Source: Parapedobacter lycopersici_A (GTDB lineage Bacteria > Bacteroidota > Bacteroidia > Sphingobacteriales > Sphingobacteriaceae). From it: a DNA stretch of 42,980 nucleotides. The notes under the pieces are model-generated. The model worked only from the letters and a program-made list of their open reading frames with translations, was not told the origin of the DNA and ran no database searches. The position numbers and the translations under genes are program-made. Shown here piece after piece: positions 34,401-42,980 of this stretch. How positions within the stretch are numbered: position 1 is the first letter of the stretch; each line of letters opens with the position of its first letter. The stretch covers positions 1 to 42,980 of the forward strand of contig NZ_JBEBRB010000019.1 of assembly GCF_040395035.1 (NCBI RefSeq), given 5' to 3'.

Positions 34401-36818
34401 TTAAAATTTATAGGCTATACTGGCAGCCACGTTACGCCCCTTTTGCGGATTTACGGACCAGTAACCGATATAATACTCCTCATCAGCCAGGTTATTCACG
34501 TTAAAGGTGATGCGCACATGTTCACCATTATAGAATAGGCTCGCATTCAACAGGGTATATTCCGGCAGGTAAAAATTACCCGTTTGGCTGTTGTCAATTA
34601 CCTTATACCGGCTGGCGTAATTGCCCCCGATTCCAATACCGTAATTTTTCAAACGGCCATTCAAAAACCGATAGGTGGCCCAGAGGTTGGCCAGGTTCTG
34701 CGGTCCCTGTCCGCCCGGACTCCTTCCCGGTTCCGAATAAAAATCGTTGTCATTGCCTTCAATCACCTTCGTTTCGTTATAGCTGTAGCCAGCAATCAGG
34801 TTCAGCCCGGCAACAGGCTGCGCATTCAGGTCAAATTCCACACCTTTACTCCCCACTTTACCCCCCTGCACGGAATTGTTGGGGTTAGCCGGGTCCGGAT
34901 ATACCCGGTTGGATACTTTGATGTCATAAAGCGATACCGTGGCATACAGTTTATCAGCAAACAGATTGGTTTTGACCCCATATTCCCACTGATTAGCCTG
35001 TTCGGGTTTGAAGGATTGCACCCGCAGAAAACTACCGTCCTGGTCAAACACCTGTGCCGGTGCCACATTGATGAATGCATTCATGTAGCTGGCAAAAATG
35101 GACACTTTATTAAGCACCGGTTGGTACACCAGTCCAAATTTCGGGGACAGCGCAAACTGGTCAAAATCATCTTCATCGGTATTCTTTTCTCCCATCGAAT
35201 CAAAATAATCCGCCCGCAGGCTTACCATGGCCAGGATACCGGGGGTAACATTCAGCACATTGGACACATAAGCACCATACGCACTATTGGAGATATTACT
35301 CATCGTTCCTTCCAGGTTACCCAGCAGGTTTTCCACGGAGGCCTTGGTCAGGTATACCGGCGGCATTTCTTCGCCCGTAAATGGGTCGATGTAATTGACG
35401 TCGCCCTGTGGCGTTACGTTGCGGGCCCATCCCCACCCTGATCCATTGTCGACGATATCGCGACGATAATAATCGAGTCCGGCTACCAGCCGGTTCCGCA
35501 TGTTTCCAATTTGGAAGTCGCCATTGAAGTTCTGCTGGATATTTGTTGTGTGCGTCGTCTGCAATTCCTTATGGAAATACTGGCTAAAGTCGTTATCACC
35601 GGCTACATCATCCCAGAGGTATGTATAATAGCCATCGGATTTTATCGTCCCGCGGGATACCACCGTCTGCGATGTCCAGTGGTCAGATAGTTTATAGACA
35701 AGCTGTGCCTGCAGGTTGTACTTCGGGTTTTTTATCGTAATGTCATTGCTGGTAAACGAAAGCGAATTGTTCAGGTTCAATTCCTCAATGGTGGTAAAGT
35801 CAAGTGGACTTATCCGGTCGGAATGAAAAAATACCGGGGCTACGGCGCGCTCTTCCTCCAGGATTTCGGCCAGCACCTGAAAAGACAACCGATCATTCAC
35901 TTCATATGCGAGTGTGGGCGCGATAAAAAATGACTTTTTGAATCCCGCATCCTGAAAACTGCCCTCCGAATGGTAGGCGGCGTTAACACGCATGGTAATC
36001 TTCTCTGTTTTGCTTAGCGGTGTATTAATGTCCGCGGTAATACGGTTCAGGCCAAAACTGCCCAAGTTGTAAGCCACCTCACCGCCAAAGCCATCGTAAG
36101 GCTTTTTGGTAATGGTATTGATCAGGCCGCCATAGCTGTAAAAACTACCTCCGAACAGGGTGCCTGATGGCCCTTTCATCACCTGAATTTCCTCCACGTT
36201 CGCCGGGTCAAGATTACCACTGGTCAGCCCCGGTAGTCCGTTGGTAAGCGCCGGTTGAGCATCAAAACCCCGCAACGCGAAATAAGCTGCACCATCGCCC
36301 GCCCGCCCAGTGGCCTCCCAGGTACGGGTAATACCGGGCACGTTGCGGAATGCATCATCGTAATTGCTGATTACCTGCTGTTTCATCAACTCGGCAGAAA
36401 CAGCATTGTATACTTGTGGATTTTCCAGGTTCTTCAACGGCATTTTGGCAATATTCGTCGGCTTATTAGCCGGTCGTTGTGAAGAAACGACCACTTCGCG
36501 GAGCTGCGCCGAATTTTCACGCAGGATAAAATTCACCGTCACCGTTCCATTGGCCTGTACGGTTACTGTTCGCTCCTGCGTTTCGAGACCAATAAAAGAA
36601 GCAACGACTGTCTGCCTGCCCGGTTGTACGTTATTGATCTGATAATTTCCATTGCGCCCGACGGTGGCACCACGGTTGGTTCCATTTACTGTTACGTTTA
36701 CCGATTCGGCCGGCCGGCCGTCATACGTAGTAACGGTACCGGTAATGGTTCCGGTCTGGGCAGATGCAAATGTGGTAACCAGCAGCAGTAAAAAAGTGTA
36801 GTAATATTTTTGGTTCAT
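34401..36818 (-). CDS. TonB-dependent siderophore receptor
   Basis: An 805-residue outer membrane receptor. A signal peptide ends at about FASAQ. An N-terminal carboxypeptidase-regulatory-like domain (about 22-110, GTVTTYDGRPAESVNVTVNG) precedes the plug (about 120-260, with VPGITRTWEATG and VEEIQVMKGPSGTLFGG). The 22-strand barrel runs to the C-terminal aromatic residue (ASIAYKF). The plug start and barrel style are of the siderophore (FhuA/FpvA-like) class; the ligand cannot be told. First gene of a three-gene operon with the PepSY protein and the small membrane protein. Confidence 0.93.
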   Translation of the reverse strand: MNQKYYYTFLLLLVTTFASAQTGTITGTVTTYDGRPAESVNVTVNGTNRGATVGRNGNYQINNVQPGRQTVVASFIGLETQERTVTVQANGTVTVNFILRENSAQLREVVVSSQRPANKPTNIAKMPLKNLENPQVYNAVSAELMKQQVISNYDDAFRNVPGITRTWEATGRAGDGAAYFALRGFDAQPALTNGLPGLTSGNLDPANVEEIQVMKGPSGTLFGGSFYSYGGLINTITKKPYDGFGGEVAYNLGSFGLNRITADINTPLSKTEKITMRVNAAYHSEGSFQDAGFKKSFFIAPTLAYEVNDRLSFQVLAEILEEERAVAPVFFHSDRISPLDFTTIEELNLNNSLSFTSNDITIKNPKYNLQAQLVYKLSDHWTSQTVVSRGTIKSDGYYTYLWDDVAGDNDFSQYFHKELQTTHTTNIQQNFNGDFQIGNMRNRLVAGLDYYRRDIVDNGSGWGWARNVTPQGDVNYIDPFTGEEMPPVYLTKASVENLLGNLEGTMSNISNSAYGAYVSNVLNVTPGILAMVSLRADYFDSMGEKNTDEDDFDQFALSPKFGLVYQPVLNKVSIFASYMNAFINVAPAQVFDQDGSFLRVQSFKPEQANQWEYGVKTNLFADKLYATVSLYDIKVSNRVYPDPANPNNSVQGGKVGSKGVEFDLNAQPVAGLNLIAGYSYNETKVIEGNDNDFYSEPGRSPGGQGPQNLANLWATYRFLNGRLKNYGIGIGGNYASRYKVIDNSQTGNFYLPEYTLLNASLFYNGEHVRITFNVNNLADEEYYIGYWSVNPQKGRNVAASIAYKF

Positions 36819-36840
36819 TTATTTTGATTTTTTGAGCGGG

Positions 36841-36871
36841 TAAAATTATTATTTAAATTAAATCTAAACAA
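36841..36871 (-). promoter_or_regulatory. Probable promoter of the siderophore receptor operon
   Basis: On the minus strand TTG (36871-36869), 20-bp spacer, TAATTTTA (36848-36841), one mismatch (final A for G). It sits in a strongly A/T-rich stretch 22 nt before the ATG. No Fur-type site could be recognised with confidence. Confidence 0.5.
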
Positions 36872-37255
36872 CAAATCGCTAAATTAATTTATAAAAAAAA
36901 TAGCTAACCACTTCTGTATGAGTAACAAAATAGCCGGACAGCTCCATTCTCAGCCAGGCTAATCGATCTTTTTTTCCAAATAAGCATTGGTTCATGCTCA
37001 GGTTGGATGGGAAAGTGTGATGTTGCAAAAATGGAAATCAGTACGTCCGTATGGACTGTTAGGGTGCGTATCCGACGGCGCTTCGACATTGCTTCGTTAT
37101 GTGTGCACCCTGTGAGCACGGTGAGTCCACGGTGAGTCCACGTCCCAAGTGACGGAGAGTGCTGTCACCGTAGTGGAAGTCCGGCTGCACCCTGCTCGCA
37201 AAGCGAACGTGTTACGGCCGGATAACGAACCAATCGCAATGAAAAGACGAGTGGA
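36872..37255. other. Gene-free region between the siderophore receptor and PorP
   Basis: About 380 bp without a supportable gene. The left part is A/T-rich promoter DNA. The right part is G/C-rich and holds an 11-bp tandem repeat at 37121-37142 (GTGAGTCCACG twice, with a degenerate third copy before it) and a weak stem GTGAC/GTCAC at 37149-37168. A 71-residue open frame on the minus strand has no family features. The right end should contain the terminator of PorP, but I see no clear T-tract hairpin. Confidence 0.5.
37121..37142. repeat. Tandem 11-bp repeat
   Basis: GTGAGTCCACG occurs twice head to tail, with a shorter related GTGAGCACG just upstream (37112-37120). Reads as a small local duplication. 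Confidence 0.6.
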
Positions 37256-38146
37256 TTAAAGCAAGCTATTCGTTCCCCCGAAACGGTATTGCAGTCCGAT
37301 CTCATGGGTACTGTTGTTCATCCGGCGGTTCAGCGGTTCATTGCCCGGGTTGAACTGGTAACTGTAACCCACACCGAAACCCCCGAAACGGAACTCCGCA
37401 AGACCCGCAAGGTCACCGTAACTCCGCACATTGAGCCCCAGGCCGAATACCTCACCAACAAAGAACATCGCCTGAACATCCGCCTGCGGACGGAGGTTCC
37501 CCGCATACGTGACCAGCAGCGACGGACGGAATCCGAAGTCGGCCCCGAGCCGGAAAAGCGCCCCGGCAGTCAGGTGGTACTGGTTGCGGAAGTCATACCG
37601 GCTCTCCGCACCAACGCCAAGCGTGCCAAGCATCAGGCGCGGAAGCGACAAACCGACATAATAACGGCCCGGACGGTAAACAGCAACCCCGAAACCAACA
37701 ACAGCATCCGTCTCCCTGACATCATCACGGAAGGCCGGGTCCCCCGGGTCAAGCTGCGAAAAACGGCCGTCCAGGTAACTGAAACCCGCATTCAGCGATA
37801 ACCCAACATACTCGCTCTCCGAGATGCGGATACCCTTGGCGAAAAACGCGCTTGCCTCCGTCAGCCGCTCAACCGCCAGCCGCTCGTGGCGGATATTGAC
37901 GCCCGCCGTTGAACCCATTTTCCGGAAACCCATATGCCCGCTCCCCCAGAAGGCCGTCGGGGCTCCCTCGATCCCGACCCACTGCCGCCGGCCAAGGAAC
38001 GACACCTCACCCTCCGGGCGGAGCAGGCTCAGCGCCGGGTTGACAGCCGTGCGCTGGGCGCCGTATTGTGTGTGCGTAAGCGGCTGCTGCGCCCGCAGGG
38101 TAAAAGCCGTTGCCGCCAATATTACCATCAATAGTATCTTTTTCAT
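37256..38146 (-). CDS. PorP/SprF-type T9SS outer membrane protein
   Basis: A 296-residue outer membrane beta-barrel of the PorP/SprF family. A signal peptide ends at about LRAQQ. The family signature TQYGAQRTAVNPALSLLRPEGEVSFLGRRQWVGIEGAPTA lies directly after it, and the chain ends in a barrel terminus (HEIGLQYRFG). These proteins assist the export or retention of T9SS cargo with type B sorting domains, and they are often encoded directly after such a cargo. Here it begins 29 bp after the giant cargo gene, in the same orientation, which fits a dedicated partner. Confidence 0.9.
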   Translation of the reverse strand: MKKILLMVILAATAFTLRAQQPLTHTQYGAQRTAVNPALSLLRPEGEVSFLGRRQWVGIEGAPTAFWGSGHMGFRKMGSTAGVNIRHERLAVERLTEASAFFAKGIRISESEYVGLSLNAGFSYLDGRFSQLDPGDPAFRDDVRETDAVVGFGVAVYRPGRYYVGLSLPRLMLGTLGVGAESRYDFRNQYHLTAGALFRLGADFGFRPSLLVTYAGNLRPQADVQAMFFVGEVFGLGLNVRSYGDLAGLAEFRFGGFGVGYSYQFNPGNEPLNRRMNNSTHEIGLQYRFGGTNSLL

Positions 38147-38175
38147 CGCTCGTTGTTTTTCTGTGACGCCACTAA

Positions 38176-41100
38176 TCAGTACCGCAGCACAAAGTAACCC
38201 TTCTCATGCTTCCAGCGGCCGTCGACTTTTACCTCAAGGATATAGAAGTAGGTCCCTGCCGGGGCATTGTGGCCGCCCGTGAGCCGCCCGCGGAACGCCA
38301 CCCGGCTGTTGTCGTAGCCGCCCGCTTCCCAGACCAGCGTACCGTTCCGGTTAACGATCGTCAGCCGGTTCTCGGGGTAATCCCCGATCCCCTCGATCAT
38401 CAGGAATTCGTTGATCCCGTCACCGTTCGGGGAGATCACCATCGCGACACGAACCGGCAGGCTCGCCGAAGGGTCAACCACACGCACCGTGACCGTCACC
38501 GGTCCGGCAGCATCATGGTTGGCATCCCCTTCCTGGGTGGCCGTGATCCGTACCGTACCCAGCCGGTGGATCACAAGCGTGCTGCCCTCCAGGGTGGCCA
38601 CCTGTCCGTCGTCCACCGTCAGTGCTACCGGCAGGCCGCTGCTGGAACTCACATCCAGCACGATGCTCCCCGCATCGCGGTTCACTTCCGAAGGGGCATT
38701 GAACGTGATCACCTGCCTGGCTTTCCCGACCGTCAGCACCCGGCTGACCGATGGGCGGCTGGCGTAGTTCCCGTTCTCCGGTACCGTCGCCGTGATCGTG
38801 GCTGTACCTGCCCCCGTGATGTGGATTTGCCCATTGCGGATTTCGGCTACTGCGGCATCGCTGCTCGTATAGCTTACCTCCTCATCAGTACTGGCCGTTG
38901 CCCCGGCGGCAAAGTCCGCATCGCCGTACGTTTTCCCCGTAAGCGCCGGGAAATCCAGCGACCGGTCCGCCGGCGTGACCGTCAGGTTTGCGGTAAGCAC
39001 CAGACTCTCGTAATTAGCCCCGCTCACGGTAGCTGTTACCCGCTGGCTGCCCACATCCGTGCGGCTGTTGTTTTCATAGCTTACCGTTACGCCGGCAGGA
39101 ACATCCCCGGCAACCCGCAGCGACTTCGCCCCGCCGTCATAGGTGAAAGAAGCATCATCAAACACAATGCCTTCGTAGCCCGCCGGGATAATAGTCAATG
39201 TGCCCGCCTCAAACGTAATTTCATAGTTACCTCCGGCCGATAAATTACCCTGCATAATCAGGTATTCGCCTACTGCCTCTCCATCTTCGCGGGTTAAACT
39301 ACCCGTGACAGCATCTCCGCTGACCAATGCGGGCGCAACCGTATAGGTCAGCTTCGGATCAGCGGCACCATACATCTTCTGTATATTATCTGCCGTCACA
39401 ACCAGCTTCAATGGAAGAATAACCAGCTTTGCCTGTAATTCCAGAGACTCATAGTTATTTCCACTTAGGGTTGCGGTAGCTGTATATTCACCCACATCTT
39501 TATGGCGATTATTGGTATAGCTAACATCAGCACCTACGGGAAGATCCCCATTAATCAGGATCTCCCGTTCGGCACCTTGGTAGATGTACGCTGTGTCTTC
39601 AAAATGCACATCAGATAGCACTGCCCTCTTGATCGTCAATAAGGCTGTCAGTTCCATATCGGCGTAATTATTCCCGCCGTCGATATAGGCAATTACCTTG
39701 TACGTACCCGCGTCAACCGCTCCGTTGCCCGTTTCGCCATTGATCGTATAATTCACTGTTACCCCTTCCGGAAGGTCGCCCGTAAGCCCAAGCGTATGAA
39801 CCGTTCCGTCGTAAGTCACTGTCAGGTCATTCAATTCGACGTCCTCAAAACCCGCAGGCATGATGGTCAGCGTGCCGGGGTCAAAAAGAATAGCGTAATT
39901 ATCATCGATTGACAAGTCACCCTGCGTGATTGCATAGGTGCCCACGTCTTCGCCTTCCTCGCGGGTAAGTCCGCCCGTGAAAACGTCGCCGCCGATCAAC
40001 TCCGGTGTAAAGGTATACGTTAACGCTGGATCATCGGTACCGAACACCTTCGTTTTGTCTGTCGCGGTAACCATCATATCCAGCGGGATAATTGTCAATG
40101 TAGCAGTCAGTTCGGCATCTTCATAATTCTTCCCACCATCGATGATGGCCGTGATTTCATATGTACCGGCATCCGTGGCACCATTGCCCACTTCACCACC
40201 AATTTCATAGCTTACCGTCGCCCCTTCAGGCAATTCACCGGTCAGCTCAAGCAAGTGTACTGTACCGTCATATACGGATGAGGCATTATTGAATGTAACG
40301 CCTTCGTAGCCCGCTGGCGTAATCGTCAGTGTTCCTTCCCCAAATGCGATTTCGTAATTATCTCCAACCGACAAGTCACCCTGGGTAATCGCATAAGTAC
40401 CCACGTCTTCACCTTCCTCGCGGGTAAGTCCGCCTGTAAAGACATCGTCGCCAACCAACTCCGGTGTGAAAGTATACGTCAACGCCGGGTCGTCCGAACC
40501 AAATACTTTCGACTTGTCTGCAGCGGTTACCGTAATCTGCAAAGGTGTTATTTCAAATGCATTATTATCCGTTTCAAATGCGATGGCATAATTGTCCGCC
40601 TGCTTACCCCCAAATGCCAGTTCGATATCATAGCTCCCCACGTCCTCACCATCTTCGCGTGATGCGGCCGAAATGATATCCGACAGTTCATCATCAAATG
40701 CCAGCGCATTCTCTTCAGCCAATGTATAACCATATCCTGAAGGCTCATTTGCGCCGTATATTTTGCCCTGGTCAGCCGAGGGAACAATTGCAATCGCTTT
40801 CGGTGCAACCATAACGACAATTTCAATAGATGCGGCTACGTAATTTGCCGTCTCTTCCTGTTCGATGGTCAGTGTAGCGGTTCCAGCCTGTTGTGCTGCC
40901 ACGACAGCTAAATCATCCAGATCAAGGATAACCGGGTCATTTGCTCCAAGCGCATAGGTAACTGTCCCATCCGGATTGGTCGTACTGGCCTCCAGCTCAC
41001 CGCTGTCCCCGTATGTCAATGAAAGCCCTTCAGTCGCGTCGATAGAAGTACCGTTCCAAGAAGCCTCCAGTACCGGTGTTCCCTTCGCCACAACGACGGT

Positions 41101-42978
41101 GACCGCCGCCTGCAGGTTCTCCGGATTGAGGTAGCATTCGGTTTCTGGTATCTTCAGTGGTACGGCAAACACATAGGTGCCTGCCACGGCACCATCGTAT
41201 GCGCCGCCGGCCGGACTGGTCAATGTCCAGTTTGTCAAATTACCATCCAATGGTATCGAAACATCCGTATCGTTACTCAGCGTCGCAGTAACAGTGGTGG
41301 GCAAGCCTTCTACATCTTCCAGCGCGGTACCATAGGCAACCTCCACGGCATCCGGCGTGGCCAATGACTGAACAAGCACGCGCTCCCCCTGGTACTCGTA
41401 GGCACCCATGTCAATCACGCCGTCACCCACCAGATTATACACCCGCGGATTGCCGCCCAGGTCGAGGCCGTTTGCCAGATCTCCGCCCGCATCCACGTAA
41501 GCTTGGTTACTGCCCACACTGACGGCAGGGCTGCAGGCACTCAATTGCAGGTAGCCCGCTTCGCCGGGTACGTTGCTTACGAATACCGGATCGGCGTCGA
41601 TGTTGTTGCCACCGTCCAGGATGCCCATTGTATTATTCCAGTTCGCGCTTCCACCCGAATGCGCGACCAAGCTATTCGCGACGGTTACCTCGCCGCCCAA
41701 AGTGGATACGGCTATGGATGCGGATGGATCGGCCGGATCGCCTTCTACTTCATTCCCCCATATCACCACGTTGTTCAGCAAGGTCGAGGTCTGCTCTACA
41801 AATAGGGCACCCCCATCGAATTGGGGGATAAAAACCCCGACAATCCAGTTTCCGTAGAAGGTAGCATTGGTTATGGACAACGAGGTGCCGTTTCCACCGG
41901 TGTGTATCCCACCACCCGGGCCGGAAGACGTTCCGTCTTCAACCAATCCGGCTCCATTCTCTGCGAATAGGGCCTGCTTGATGTCGACAGACCCACCATA
42001 ATTCCGTACACCGCCCCCACCGCCGGGCGCCATGTTCCGATAGAACGTCACGTTGGATAACGTCGGTGAACTATTTTCTGTTACAAAGGAAACCGTGTTG
42101 TACAACCCGCCTCCCCATTCGCCCAAATTGTTAAACCAGGCCATGTGGGTAAATTGTGGCGACGAGGTGACGACATACGTGCCCCCACCGAAAAATCGAT
42201 AAACGGTATGTCCCATTACAGCCGGTCCCGACGTATTGCCAGTAGCAAAGCCTCCCGTTACCGTAAATCCGTCCATGAGAGCACTGCCTACATCTCCAGC
42301 GGCAATCGTTACGTGATGGGCATTCTCGGTATGGTTATCATAATTCGTTGTATTGTCGTTGCCGTTGAAATCGCCGCTTAGGATACTGCCTTGGTCCAAA
42401 TTGTTTATATCCGGCAGGATACGCGCATCATCCAGCGTTTCTATACCTGCCGAAGGATCAAATCCGCCATAAAGCTGGACGTTAGGCACGAGCACAAAGC
42501 TATTATCCCGGCCGCCATCGGTGGTATACTGCCCGTCGGCCGCGCTATATAAAGGCAAATAGGTTCCTTTGGCCACAAAGATGCGAAGCGGTTCGGCCTC
42601 CGTCCAGCGGGGGCTACCGCCGTCGTACTGCTCCCGTGCCCATTTCAGTGCATCGGCTAGTTGGGGGATGGCGTTGCCCCAATGATCACCCGTTCCGGTG
42701 TAACCGCTGGCAGCGGTGTTCACGTTGATGTCTACATAGAGGGTGTTGTCGTCGCCGGGTTCGATGGGGGGATCCGGCAGTACAACACTACAGGTCCCTT
42801 CCTCTAGTAACTGAAAGGTCCAATTCCGCTCCTCCCGGAGTTTATCCACGTAGGGAACAATGTCTGGACTGTACGTCACACCTGACCCGTCAAGAATAGC
42901 GCCATTATTCGTATTGGAATTCGTCGCCCAGCTATAAAGGGAATAACTGAAGTTTTCGCAGCTCATGCCACTCCTATA
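38176..42978 (-). CDS. Giant T9SS cargo: beta-helix, MBG repeats, type B sorting domain (5' part missing)
   Basis: A surface or secreted protein with about 1600 residues visible. The frame is open to the window edge and no signal peptide is seen, so the start lies to the right. In order: a segment NFSYSLYSWATNSN...LREERNWTF (about 1-52) like the end of BspA/DUF285 surface repeats; a right-handed beta-helix domain with Asn/Gly turns ending GAYEYQGER (about 70-525); a pre-MBG beta domain (about 527-720); MBG and Ig-like domains (about 722-1500), including a 153-residue tandem unit; and a CHU_C type B sorting domain at the C-terminus (ISPNGDGINEFLMI, then GTYFYILEV). Likely an adhesin or cell-surface structural protein. 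PorP/SprF follows. Confidence 0.9.
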   Translation of the reverse strand, partial: YRSGMSCENFSYSLYSWATNSNTNNGAILDGSGVTYSPDIVPYVDKLREERNWTFQLLEEGTCSVVLPDPPIEPGDDNTLYVDINVNTAASGYTGTGDHWGNAIPQLADALKWAREQYDGGSPRWTEAEPLRIFVAKGTYLPLYSAADGQYTTDGGRDNSFVLVPNVQLYGGFDPSAGIETLDDARILPDINNLDQGSILSGDFNGNDNTTNYDNHTENAHHVTIAAGDVGSALMDGFTVTGGFATGNTSGPAVMGHTVYRFFGGGTYVVTSSPQFTHMAWFNNLGEWGGGLYNTVSFVTENSSPTLSNVTFYRNMAPGGGGGVRNYGGSVDIKQALFAENGAGLVEDGTSSGPGGGIHTGGNGTSLSITNATFYGNWIVGVFIPQFDGGALFVEQTSTLLNNVVIWGNEVEGDPADPSASIAVSTLGGEVTVANSLVAHSGGSANWNNTMGILDGGNNIDADPVFVSNVPGEAGYLQLSACSPAVSVGSNQAYVDAGGDLANGLDLGGNPRVYNLVGDGVIDMGAYEYQGERVLVQSLATPDAVEVAYGTALEDVEGLPTTVTATLSNDTDVSIPLDGNLTNWTLTSPAGGAYDGAVAGTYVFAVPLKIPETECYLNPENLQAAVTVVVAKGTPVLEASWNGTSIDATEGLSLTYGDSGELEASTTNPDGTVTYALGANDPVILDLDDLAVVAAQQAGTATLTIEQEETANYVAASIEIVVMVAPKAIAIVPSADQGKIYGANEPSGYGYTLAEENALAFDDELSDIISAASREDGEDVGSYDIELAFGGKQADNYAIAFETDNNAFEITPLQITVTAADKSKVFGSDDPALTYTFTPELVGDDVFTGGLTREEGEDVGTYAITQGDLSVGDNYEIAFGEGTLTITPAGYEGVTFNNASSVYDGTVHLLELTGELPEGATVSYEIGGEVGNGATDAGTYEITAIIDGGKNYEDAELTATLTIIPLDMMVTATDKTKVFGTDDPALTYTFTPELIGGDVFTGGLTREEGEDVGTYAITQGDLSIDDNYAILFDPGTLTIMPAGFEDVELNDLTVTYDGTVHTLGLTGDLPEGVTVNYTINGETGNGAVDAGTYKVIAYIDGGNNYADMELTALLTIKRAVLSDVHFEDTAYIYQGAEREILINGDLPVGADVSYTNNRHKDVGEYTATATLSGNNYESLELQAKLVILPLKLVVTADNIQKMYGAADPKLTYTVAPALVSGDAVTGSLTREDGEAVGEYLIMQGNLSAGGNYEITFEAGTLTIIPAGYEGIVFDDASFTYDGGAKSLRVAGDVPAGVTVSYENNSRTDVGSQRVTATVSGANYESLVLTANLTVTPADRSLDFPALTGKTYGDADFAAGATASTDEEVSYTSSDAAVAEIRNGQIHITGAGTATITATVPENGNYASRPSVSRVLTVGKARQVITFNAPSEVNRDAGSIVLDVSSSSGLPVALTVDDGQVATLEGSTLVIHRLGTVRITATQEGDANHDAAGPVTVTVRVVDPSASLPVRVAMVISPNGDGINEFLMIEGIGDYPENRLTIVNRNGTLVWEAGGYDNSRVAFRGRLTGGHNAPAGTYFYILEVKVDGRWKHEKGYFVLRY
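39620..40540 (-). repeat. Two ~459-bp imperfect direct repeats inside the giant gene
   Basis: Each copy codes for an MBG domain (ITVTAADKSKVFG-type start, with GGLTREEGEDVGTYAITQGDLS) followed by an Ig-like domain. Identical stretches recur 459 bp apart, for example the segments at 39953 and 40412. Nearby MBG units at about 39170-39400 and 40530-40800 are more diverged. A likely hotspot for unequal recombination and assembly collapse. Boundaries are approximate. Confidence 0.75.
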
Positions 42979-42980
42979 AA

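Noticed and set aside
34584..35441. 285-residue open frame on the plus strand inside the siderophore receptor gene
   Set aside because: Antisense to a well-supported TonB receptor barrel; no family features.
36904..37119. 71-residue open frame on the minus strand in the gap before PorP
   Set aside because: No recognisable domain, no promoter and a sequence that looks random; it only fills the gap.
37149..37168. Terminator for PorP
   Set aside because: The stem GTGAC/GTCAC is only 5 bp with a 10-nt loop and is not followed by a T tract.
38206..39243. 345-residue open frame on the plus strand inside the giant gene
   Set aside because: Antisense to a gene with clear CHU_C and Ig-like domains; its Arg/His/Pro-rich composition is typical of a shadow frame.

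Overview
The window is a chromosomal stretch from a member of the Bacteroidota, most likely Sphingobacteriaceae-like. The sequence shows three things that point there. Many genes are preceded by the Bacteroidota promoter pattern TTG-N20/21-TAnnTTTG. The right end carries a type IX secretion (T9SS) cargo with a type B sorting domain beside a PorP/SprF protein. The families present (SatD plus DUF3307, TPR-membrane-HTH regulator, SusC-style TonB receptor with an N-terminal regulatory domain) are typical of the phylum. No plasmid, phage, IS element, CRISPR array or tRNA was seen, and gene density is high.

Layout. 1-4.1 kb: gltB (cut by the left edge) and gltD, glutamate synthase, closed by a terminator. 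4.2-6.4 kb (minus): tgt and an LptF/LptG permease. 6.5-8.4 kb: glycosyltransferase and rsmG. 8.4-8.9 kb (minus): a DinB-fold protein. 9.1-11.9 kb: a four-gene operon of an SPFH-SHOCT protein, two zinc-ribbon proteins and an unrecognised protein. 12.0-14.0 kb (minus): a TPR/membrane/HTH regulator. 14.1-18.0 kb: dprA, the SRP RNA gene, accD, an M23 peptidase and a MerR-type regulator. 18-25 kb (minus): fbp, a YfcE-like phosphoesterase, trmN6, an orphan response regulator, a TlpA-like lipoprotein and alaS. 25.1-29.7 kb: satD and a DUF3307 membrane protein, an OmpA-family protein and a DEAD-box helicase. 29.8-32.0 kb (minus): clpP and a lipocalin, then an ECF sigma factor with a small overlapping partner. 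32-36.8 kb (minus): a retropepsin-like protein and an iron-uptake set (TonB siderophore receptor, PepSY protein, 65-residue membrane protein). 37.2-43 kb (minus): a giant T9SS adhesin-like protein, cut by the right edge, and PorP/SprF.

The most unusual signal is regulatory. Three 20-bp palindromes (arms TATCTG/CAGATA) are spaced exactly 28 bp apart between the divergent alaS and satD promoters. They abut the satD -33 element, and SatD itself ends in a helix-turn-helix, so an autoregulated SatD-DUF3307 module is a reasonable hypothesis. The second candidate system is the SPFH/zinc-ribbon operon, which resembles in parts the Bacillus YdjG-YdjI membrane-stress module but includes a protein I cannot place. 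All family assignments come from reading motifs by eye; no database search was possible.
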